Below, piece by piece: positions 1 through 5,001 of a stretch of 5,001 bases of DNA. A program made the position numbers and the translations under genes. Origin of the DNA: an uncultured Fibrobacterota bacterium. GTDB lineage: Bacteria; Fibrobacterota; Chitinivibrionia; Chitinivibrionales; CAIOZP01. Numbering within the stretch: the stretch's first letter is position 1; every line of letters starts with the position of its first letter. Under the pieces are notes generated by a model that did not search any database, had not been told where the DNA came from, and saw nothing but the letters and a program-made list of their open reading frames with translations. Location: the NCBI GenBank assembly GCA_903862805.1, contig CAIOZP010000329.1:1-5001 (forward strand), read 5' to 3'.

Positions 1-1215
1 CGCAAATTCTTCGCCGCCGTATCTTGCAAGCAGATCGCCTGCACGAACCGTGTTCTGGATTCGTCGTGAGATGTCGATGAGCACTGAGTCACCGACAAGA
101 TGGCCATACTCGTCGTTGATTTTTTTGAAATCATCAACGTCAATGATTGCAAGGCAAAAGACCCTGCCGTGGCGGCGGGCACGTGACATATCGCGATGCA
201 AGGCCTCCTGGAACATGCGGTGGTTTGCTATGCCAGTCAGCCCGTCTGTCTTGGCTTGAATCTTCGCCTGCATGTCTATGTAGGCATGTTGAACCGCAGC
301 CGAAACAAGCGTCGAGAAGACATAGAAGAAACGCTGCCGTTCACCGTGAAGTGCGGTACTGTTGTCGGTTGACATAGCGATAAATCCGATGGTTTCTCCA
401 AGAACAGTCATCGGAAGGCAGACCTGAAATTCATTTGGCTGTTCGACACCTTCCGCTTTACGGCCTGGGAAGATTGTCATGGGAATGCGACCGAGCATTA
501 CGGCACTTTTATCGAAGATTTTCATCGCTTCGTCTTTGGATGCCGAATACATTGCCACAACATTGTCGGTGCTTAGTTCGCCACGCGCAGGCATTACGAA
601 AATGTCTTCAAATGAGAGGTAGCGGACACCGACCATCGTGCAGGTGGCATCAAACTGGTCGTTGGCTTCGTCCATCACCATTCTCATGATTTCCGATATG
701 TCAAGCGAGAGCATCAGCTTGTTGGCGAAATAGTAGAGTGAGGTCACATCGAGCAGGTGTTCCTTGACATCATGAGCACCACTGTCGGCGGATTTGCGTA
801 TAAGTTGAAGGCTGCGAAGATGGAACATGCGCGAGGCGATTGCCCGTTCGACTTGCGTAATGAAGTCGGCAATGACTAAAGGTTTTGTCAGGTAGGCGGT
901 GACACCGTAGTTGATCGCCTCAGAAGCCGATTCAAAAGTTCCAAAGCCGGTGATTATTATTACCTCGGTGTATTTGTCGCGGTGCTTTGCATGTTGAAGT
1001 ACGTCCATGCCGGAACCATCGAGGAATTTGAGGTCGGTAACCACGAGATCGAAAACAACTTTGTCGATGTGCTCGAAGGCATCAGCCACGCTTGTTGCGG
1101 TTGTGACATTGTACAGATCTTTAAGCGTGTCGCCGAGCATCCGGCACAGGATCTCTTCGTCATCGACAATTAGAACACGGCAGTCCCGTGGCGATTTTGA
1201 TGTCGAGTCATTCAT
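1..1215 (-). CDS. Response regulator diguanylate cyclase (REC-GAF-GGDEF), 3' end outside window
   Basis: Predicted cytoplasmic enzyme that condenses two GTP into c-di-GMP, controlled by phosphorylation. The frame is open from ATG at 1213-1215 to base 1 (405 codons). REC domain, about residues 12-125: acidic pair D18/D19, phosphoacceptor D61, switch T89, and K111 followed by P112. A helical linker follows, then a probable GAF sensor domain at about 165-315, assigned from position and general pattern only; its ligand is unknown. GGDEF domain from about 318: DGLTG at 324-328, metal-binding D359 in DVDDF, N367 and D376 for nucleotide binding, and the GGEEF active site at 400-404. The inhibitory I-site RxxD is intact (R391, D394), so product feedback inhibition is expected. 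Roughly the last 70-90 residues of the GGDEF domain lie outside the window. AAGGA (1224-1228) sits 8 bases before the ATG and supports this start. The gene is divergent from the lipoprotein operon. No histidine kinase is visible. The active-site residues predict an active cyclase. The family call is firm; the signal sensed and the output are not known. Confidence 0.93.
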   Translation of the reverse strand, partial: MNDSTSKSPRDCRVLIVDDEEILCRMLGDTLKDLYNVTTATSVADAFEHIDKVVFDLVVTDLKFLDGSGMDVLQHAKHRDKYTEVIIITGFGTFESASEAINYGVTAYLTKPLVIADFITQVERAIASRMFHLRSLQLIRKSADSGAHDVKEHLLDVTSLYYFANKLMLSLDISEIMRMVMDEANDQFDATCTMVGVRYLSFEDIFVMPARGELSTDNVVAMYSASKDEAMKIFDKSAVMLGRIPMTIFPGRKAEGVEQPNEFQVCLPMTVLGETIGFIAMSTDNSTALHGERQRFFYVFSTLVSAAVQHAYIDMQAKIQAKTDGLTGIANHRMFQEALHRDMSRARRHGRVFCLAIIDVDDFKKINDEYGHLVGDSVLIDISRRIQNTVRAGDLLARYGGEEFA

Positions 1216-1294
1216 GCTGCAATTCCTTGGCAAAGTACTGCTTATGGAGGAGGGATGCTACTGCAAGGCCCTCTGCCCGAATCGAAAGAAATAT

Positions 1295-1300
1295 AGTATA
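1295..1300 (-). promoter_or_regulatory. Candidate -10 box for the diguanylate cyclase gene
   Basis: Read on the minus strand this is TATACT, one base from the sigma-70 consensus TATAAT, about 80 bases upstream of the cyclase ATG. The bases 16-17 positions further upstream (around 1317-1323, minus-strand TTCAGG) are a poor -35. A perfect minus-strand TTGACA at 1336-1341 is 35 bases away, too far to pair with it. The box is therefore only a candidate. Confidence 0.25.
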
Positions 1301-1339
1301 GGCGCGGCCGTATTACCCTGAAGTGTCCCGCATTTTGTC

Positions 1340-1357
1340 AATGTGGCGGAACACATT
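1340..1357. promoter_or_regulatory. Perfect dyad AATGTG-N6-CACATT, possible operator
   Basis: The arms AATGTG (1340-1345) and CACATT (1352-1357) are exact reverse complements around GCGGAA. The core TGTG-N6-CACA is 14 bases long. It resembles a CRP site in its arms but is two bases shorter in the spacer than TGTGA-N6-TCACA. It lies about 30 bases before the next dyad, in the expected promoter zone of the lipoprotein gene. The same bases can also take part in a longer imperfect stem (1323-1331 with 1346-1354, one C/A mismatch), so an RNA hairpin or chance are alternatives. No T-run follows, so it is not a typical terminator. Confidence 0.3.
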
Positions 1358-1380
1358 CATTTGAAACTATATTAGCCGAC

Positions 1381-1394
1381 TGTCATTTATGACA
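1381..1394. promoter_or_regulatory. Perfect dyad TGTCAT-TT-ATGACA, possible operator
   Basis: Six-base arms TGTCAT (1381-1386) and ATGACA (1389-1394) are exact reverse complements with a two-base centre. Read as TGTCA-N4-TGACA it has the 5-4-5 shape of FNR/CRP-superfamily sites, although the half-site is not the classic TTGAT. It lies 7-20 bases after a possible -10 (TATATT, 1368-1373) and 6 bases before the lipoprotein ribosome binding site, where a bound repressor or an RNA hairpin could affect expression. The ATG at 1389 is part of this dyad, which fits that ATG not being a start codon. Confidence 0.35.
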
Positions 1395-1400
1395 ATCATT

Positions 1401-1405
1401 AGGAG
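1401..1405 (+). promoter_or_regulatory. Ribosome binding site AGGAG that fixes the lipoprotein start at TTG 1413
   Basis: AGGAG is followed by 7 bases and then the in-frame TTG at 1413-1415, ideal Shine-Dalgarno spacing. The longer frame from ATG at 1389 would place this site inside the coding region, and the bases just before 1389 hold no purine-rich motif. The TTG start also gives a compact, normal lipoprotein signal peptide. Confidence 0.75.
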
Positions 1406-1412
1406 ATTCCGA

Positions 1413-3662
1413 TTGAAAACACGCCAGATGGTTCGTGCCGGATTAGTAGCCCTTTTCGTATGCACACTTGTCACCTCGTGCAAATTCTTTGAAACATCGA
1501 CACCGTTCGGCGGTGACATTCTCCAACAGCAGAATCCGAACCTGCCTAACTTCAACGGGAAGATCGACACGGTAGATCTCGCCGTACTCGCCAACGACAA
1601 TATTCTGGATACGCAGATGAACGGATTCGGAGCCGTTTCCGACACAACTGACTCGGCTCTTTCTTCTGTGTTGAAAAACACGCCGCCGACGGCAGGTTCG
1701 TGGCATGGTGAGCGGCTGTTTGCATTTTCAAGATTTGCCGGACTGAACCAGATCGACGGTTCTGTCGCTTCGCATCTAAAAACGACCGGTAAGCAAAGCG
1801 TCACATTCACTGCAACGCTCGGCTTCAATGCAGCATCCCGCGGGTATCATCTGACCCGTGGATCTTATGTCGAGATCGGCCAGTGTTCCGACAAACCGGT
1901 AAACGCGCTTGATACGTTAAAACTTCGTCCGCTCATGACCACGCCTGGTGACAGAAGCACGACGTTCAACGTCGATCTCTCGACATATTTCAAAGGGCGT
2001 CAGACCGATGCTGCCGGAACAACTCATAAAGACACCATAGTCGAATACGCCTTTCTCGATACCGGAATGTATGTCAGAAGGGATTCGAGCATTGTTGATT
2101 CGACTTTGATTAGTGATACGATTCGTTATGGCGATACCGTGTGGTCATTCCCAGATTCCTTCTTTTTGATCGGCCCAAATAATCAGCCAATCAAGTATGA
2201 TACTGCCTATTTGGTTACGCCGTACATCGGACATGATTCTGTTTATGTAAATGACACTCTGGCCAATGCCATTTACGGTACGAGAACCAAAGACAGTTCA
2301 ACTCTGGTGACTGGCGATACTGTTTATATTGTTAGGTCACGACTTGACTCGGCGCTCAATCGCAGTTTCCGCGACAGCACAATGACGACAATCTTTGATA
2401 CCATCATTTCGAGATCTTTGTACACATTCAAAACCAAGGCTTACGACACCACGATAATCAAAGGTGACACGACAATTGATTCATCGCTGTTCAAATATCA
2501 GACCGATACAATCTTTGAATTGGAAAAAATCAAGCATCGCACCGGCATGAGAATTTTCAAAGGCGGATCAAGATTACAAATAGATTCCAGCTTCTACCAA
2601 GCACGCCGTGATACGTCCATCAGCGGTTATGACACATCGACAACGTCTTATTACGGAAGTATTTATTCTTTGAAAGTGGATAGCCTGCTCAACTCAAAAG
2701 GAAACTGGAAATTTATCCGCAAGTCTTCGGACTCGCTTTCCAGTACTTCGCTGTATCCGACGCACTCCATCGATACCGTAAAATCGGTCATGACATATAT
2801 AGATACCGTTAAGGGGTACACGGTTTACAACAAACTTGTCTTCAACGGAGACACCTCTGCTCGGTATAGGCATTGGACAACGTTAGCAGGCAGCGACACC
2901 ATTAGCGTGATAAAGACGATGAAGGTTATCGTGGTGGCCAAAGATACGGCAAAAACGGTTGACGACACTATCGATTTCTATTCGCGAGTTGTCAGCTCGG
3001 CCGATTCATCCTTCATTTGTTACAACTCACCGTTCCTGAAACTGCATTTTGTCACCAAGGATTCCTTGACCGCAACCGATTCCACGGTGTTCGATACGGT
3101 TTGTTATCCAGAGAGAAACCGGACGAAGGTTTTCTATTCGGATGCATTCAAGTCTTCAATTGTTGGCAAGCCGGTTTCAACGGCCGGTGGATATATTGCA
3201 AGATTTGAGATCGACCTGACTGATCTTCATAATGTCATTTACAATGGCGTCGATACGCTTAAGAATCCGCTCTGGGCCAGAATGAGTCTTCCTGCTGACA
3301 GCGTGTTTACTTGTGCCGACACAAGCGATACATCGCTTCGCTTCTGCTACACACTTTCTCAGAATGCTAATCCTGGATTCGATTCTTTGCGTATGCTTAG
3401 TGCATCGCATGATCTGAGGCGGATAAGGGCGAACCGAAACGGCAGTACTTATGGAGACGATTCTTCAACGATAGAATTCTCCGGTCAGATTGCGGCTCTT
3501 ATGGCGAGAAATAAAGGAAAGCTTCCTGATAGGACTTATCTGTATCTTTGGCTTTCGGATTCACCTGGGACATCGCTTCAATATCTGTCAATAATTAGGT
3601 GGACAGACATGATTTCGCGGAGCTTCAAACTTCAATTCATCTTCACGGATCCGAGGAGCTGA
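1413..3662 (+). CDS. Large Asp-Thr/Ser-rich lipoprotein, DUF4270-like by weak resemblance
   Basis: Predicted outer-membrane lipoprotein of about 749 residues; function unknown. Starting at TTG 1413, the signal peptide has basic residues K2, R4 and R8, a hydrophobic core at about 9-20 and the lipobox VTSC with lipidated C23. Residue +2 is Lys, not the Asp that retains lipoproteins in the inner membrane of E. coli. After the lipobox come an N-terminal region to about 200, a middle part at 207-562 packed with short beta-like strands and Asp-Thr/Asp-Ser pairs, and a C-terminal region ending in a beta-rich segment. By hand count there are about 27 DT and 19 DS pairs, 34 of them in 207-562. Their codons vary (GAT/GAC with several Thr or Ser codons), so the pattern is kept at protein level. 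Five further cysteines lie at 158, 536, 564, 634 and 645. GGDIL shortly after the lipobox and GGY at 592-594 leading to an NPLWARMSLP stretch (618-627) recall Bacteroidota DUF4270 lipoproteins; this is inference from memory. It is followed after 5 bases by the barrel gene. Confidence 0.85.
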   Translation: MKTRQMVRAGLVALFVCTLVTSCKFFETSTPFGGDILQQQNPNLPNFNGKIDTVDLAVLANDNILDTQMNGFGAVSDTTDSALSSVLKNTPPTAGSWHGERLFAFSRFAGLNQIDGSVASHLKTTGKQSVTFTATLGFNAASRGYHLTRGSYVEIGQCSDKPVNALDTLKLRPLMTTPGDRSTTFNVDLSTYFKGRQTDAAGTTHKDTIVEYAFLDTGMYVRRDSSIVDSTLISDTIRYGDTVWSFPDSFFLIGPNNQPIKYDTAYLVTPYIGHDSVYVNDTLANAIYGTRTKDSSTLVTGDTVYIVRSRLDSALNRSFRDSTMTTIFDTIISRSLYTFKTKAYDTTIIKGDTTIDSSLFKYQTDTIFELEKIKHRTGMRIFKGGSRLQIDSSFYQARRDTSISGYDTSTTSYYGSIYSLKVDSLLNSKGNWKFIRKSSDSLSSTSLYPTHSIDTVKSVMTYIDTVKGYTVYNKLVFNGDTSARYRHWTTLAGSDTISVIKTMKVIVVAKDTAKTVDDTIDFYSRVVSSADSSFICYNSPFLKLHFVTKDSLTATDSTVFDTVCYPERNRTKVFYSDAFKSSIVGKPVSTAGGYIARFEIDLTDLHNVIYNGVDTLKNPLWARMSLPADSVFTCADTSDTSLRFCYTLSQNANPGFDSLRMLSASHDLRRIRANRNGSTYGDDSSTIEFSGQIAALMARNKGKLPDRTYLYLWLSDSPGTSLQYLSIIRWTDMISRSFKLQFIFTDPRS
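3654..3658 (+). promoter_or_regulatory. Ribosome binding site of the barrel gene, inside the end of the lipoprotein gene
   Basis: AGGAG lies within the last codons of the lipoprotein gene, 9 bases before the barrel ATG at 3668. Ribosomes finishing the first gene would uncover or pass this site, so coupled translation is likely. It favours ATG 3668 over the in-frame ATG at 3680, which would be 21 bases away. Confidence 0.7.
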
Positions 3663-3667
3663 ACACA

Positions 3668-5001
3668 ATGAGACTTATCATGAAACAGCTTCTCGCAATT
3701 TCCGTTTTCGTTTCGTGTGTTTCGGCACAGTCGGTTTTCACTCCCGCGCAGCCCGTGGGAATGCCGGTCGATCCATCATGCGGATCATCCGCATTGATGA
3801 GCGGTGTTGGTACTTCGGTTGCCACAAATGACGATGTCATGAGCCGCAACGTGGCAAATCTGGCGGCGCTTGACAGAGTGGAATTTGTCGCCAGGTTCAA
3901 TGCGGCAATTACGCGCATGACATACAAGAATCTTAATGCCGACATGGTTCGCACTTTGCCAGAGACCTTTGTTTTCGGTGTGCCGCTCGGCAGTGCCGGA
4001 GCAATTGGTTTTGGTTACACCAAGCAGAGTGATATTTTTGACAAGATGGTTCCTGCCACCAACTCAAACGATCGCGAACGCGTCTCGTACGATGCTCAGG
4101 GCGGACTTTCTAACTGGCAGCTCGGCTATGGAATCGGGATCAAAAAGCATATTAAAATTGGTGCATTCCTCGGTTTCGACAACTACCGTAAAATTTCCCA
4201 GAGAATCACCGACTGGTACTACGATCCGGATTCGCTGAACGATCAGTCAACGCCCAACGGCGTTCTGAATTCGCAGTGGTTTGCAAAAGAGAATGACAGC
4301 ACCGCCGATTTCATCAAAGGACTTCGGCCGGGCGTAGGGTTTATGGCATCACTGCGCGGCTTCTCTGTTGGAGCGCAGTTCTCGTATCCGGTTCGTGATC
4401 ATCTAACGAGAACGGTTGTGACCCGTGATTCGCTTTCAGCAATTGCAACCCAGAATGGCAACTATGGGCACATCGGCCCTGACACCGTCATTACCCAGAA
4501 GTATCTGATGAGTCTGGCACCGACGCTTCGTGTAGGCATATCGTACGCACCATCGGCGAAGTTCCTTGTCGCACTTGACGGAAATGCAGAGTTTTGGAAA
4601 ACTGGAATGCGGAAGAATGAAGCGGCGCTTCTTACCAAAACTACTCTTCACGATGCCGGTGGAATTGGTCTGGGAATCAGGTTCGTTCCGGCTCCTGATC
4701 TCCTCCTTCCGCGATACTATGAGATCATTCAATATATGGCTGGTGTGAAATATTCGCGCTTGGCTGACGGAACGACAAACGATGTTTCCGCTTCGCTCGG
4801 ATTTGGTCTTCCATTGCGCAAGGTAGGCTATCTCGATTTCGGTGTGAGCGGCGGACAGAGATCGTCCACAACTTTCACATCATATCAGGAGCGGTATATA
4901 AATTTGATGATAGGTATAAACGGCGGAATATCCAGGGCTGCGCTAGCAATACCCCTTAAGCAGATTCCCAGATCAACTCTGGGAGTAGGTTGGTGCATGC
5001 G
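3668..5001 (+). CDS. FadL/OmpP1/PorV-like outer-membrane beta-barrel, 3' end outside window
   Basis: Predicted outer-membrane beta-barrel; the substrate or partner is unknown. The frame is open for 444 codons to the window end. A Sec signal peptide with core LLAISVFVSCVSA probably ends at A20, followed by Q21. Residues 46-73 match the N-terminal hallmark of FadL/PorV-type barrels: a Gly-rich start, an ATNDD acidic turn, then NVANLAALDRVEF where relatives commonly have NPAGL. The rest is alternating hydrophobic/polar strands ending in aromatic residues, split by polar loops, as in AIGFGYTK, WQLGYGIGIKK and GFMASLRGFSVGAQFSY. Near the cut end, ERYINLMIGING resembles a late strand of such barrels, so little of the protein may be missing. 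Four D-(S/T)-hydrophobic/Thr motifs begin at residues 188, 210, 254 and 272. The 5-base gap behind the lipoprotein gene and the ribosome binding site within that gene indicate one operon. Fatty-acid or hydrophobic-compound transport (FadL) and a scaffold role (PorV) are both possible; sequence alone does not choose between them. Confidence 0.8.
   Translation, partial: MRLIMKQLLAISVFVSCVSAQSVFTPAQPVGMPVDPSCGSSALMSGVGTSVATNDDVMSRNVANLAALDRVEFVARFNAAITRMTYKNLNADMVRTLPETFVFGVPLGSAGAIGFGYTKQSDIFDKMVPATNSNDRERVSYDAQGGLSNWQLGYGIGIKKHIKIGAFLGFDNYRKISQRITDWYYDPDSLNDQSTPNGVLNSQWFAKENDSTADFIKGLRPGVGFMASLRGFSVGAQFSYPVRDHLTRTVVTRDSLSAIATQNGNYGHIGPDTVITQKYLMSLAPTLRVGISYAPSAKFLVALDGNAEFWKTGMRKNEAALLTKTTLHDAGGIGLGIRFVPAPDLLLPRYYEIIQYMAGVKYSRLADGTTNDVSASLGFGLPLRKVGYLDFGVSGGQRSSTTFTSYQERYINLMIGINGGISRAALAIPLKQIPRSTLGVGWCM

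Larger units (their letters stand above)
1216..1412. promoter_or_regulatory. Divergent intergenic region with promoters and leaders of both flanking genes
   Basis: This stretch separates the start of the diguanylate cyclase (minus) from the start of the lipoprotein (plus, TTG at 1413), so promoters for both must lie here or be overlapped by the genes. No convincing paired -35/-10 promoter was found on either strand. AT-rich patches at 1284-1300 and 1360-1374 are the likeliest melting regions; TATATT at 1368-1373 could be a plus-strand -10 but lacks a good -35 at the right distance. Two short perfect dyads, listed separately, lie in the half nearer the lipoprotein. No small ORF with a convincing ribosome binding site was seen. 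Confidence 0.6.

Noticed and set aside
960..1173. Overlapping plus- and minus-strand frames within the REC domain
   Set aside because: The REC domain in the other minus-strand frame has all catalytic residues in order; these frames are shadows of it.
1336..1341. Perfect minus-strand TTGACA as a -35 box
   Set aside because: The nearest -10-like sequences are 20 bases (TAATAC) or 35 bases (TATACT) away, outside normal spacing, so I do not call a promoter from it.
1323..1354. Imperfect stem-loop as a transcription terminator
   Set aside because: It lies between divergent gene starts, has a mismatch and long loop, and no T-run follows on either strand.
1367..1828. Minus-strand open frame of 153 codons over the lipoprotein start
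   Set aside because: It is antisense to a strongly supported signal peptide and coding region, shows no recognisable motif, and its own composition reads like a shadow of the opposite strand.
2031..3100. DNA-level tandem repeat or CRISPR-like array from repeated GATAC/GACAC words
   Set aside because: Spacing is irregular and codons vary; the recurrence is of Asp-Thr/Ser pairs in the protein, not a DNA repeat unit.
3643..4238. Frames on both strands within the barrel gene
   Set aside because: The barrel reading frame is continuous with a signal peptide and beta-strand pattern; the alternatives lack ribosome binding sites and domain features.

Overview
The window holds three protein-coding genes and one divergent intergenic region. 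No RNA gene, mobile element, CRISPR array or DNA repeat was seen. The GC content looks mid-range. A lipoprotein signal, an outer-membrane barrel and c-di-GMP signalling point to a diderm (Gram-negative) bacterium. The style of the two envelope proteins (an Asp-Thr/Ser-rich lipoprotein beside a FadL/PorV-like barrel) suggests the Fibrobacterota/Bacteroidota/Chlorobiota side of the tree. That placement is inference, since there is no phylogenetic marker here.

Layout: (1) Bases 1-1215, minus strand, carry the first 405 codons of a response regulator-diguanylate cyclase with REC, GAF and GGDEF domains; the window edge falls immediately after the GGEEF active-site motif. (2) Bases 1216-1388 plus the leader to 1412 separate divergent genes and hold two short perfect dyads and a possible minus-strand -10 box. 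(3) Bases 1413-3662, plus strand, encode a lipoprotein of about 749 residues, best started at a TTG codon behind an AGGAG ribosome binding site. It is very rich in Asp-Thr and Asp-Ser pairs. (4) Five bases later, 3668 to the window end, plus strand, comes a predicted outer-membrane beta-barrel of the FadL/OmpP1/PorV type, cut by the window edge probably near its C-terminus.

How they may work together: the lipoprotein and the barrel are almost certainly one operon and are probably both outer-membrane components. The divergent diguanylate cyclase would make c-di-GMP in response to phosphorylation and to a GAF-sensed signal. A regulatory link to the operon is possible from the shared intergenic region but is not shown by sequence. 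The most interesting signal is the dense D-(S/T)-(A/I/L/M/T/V) pattern in the lipoprotein. It matches the known Bacteroidota O-glycosylation sequon and recurs at four places in the barrel. The lipoprotein also has N- and C-terminal patterns reminiscent of DUF4270 lipoproteins, an untested resemblance.
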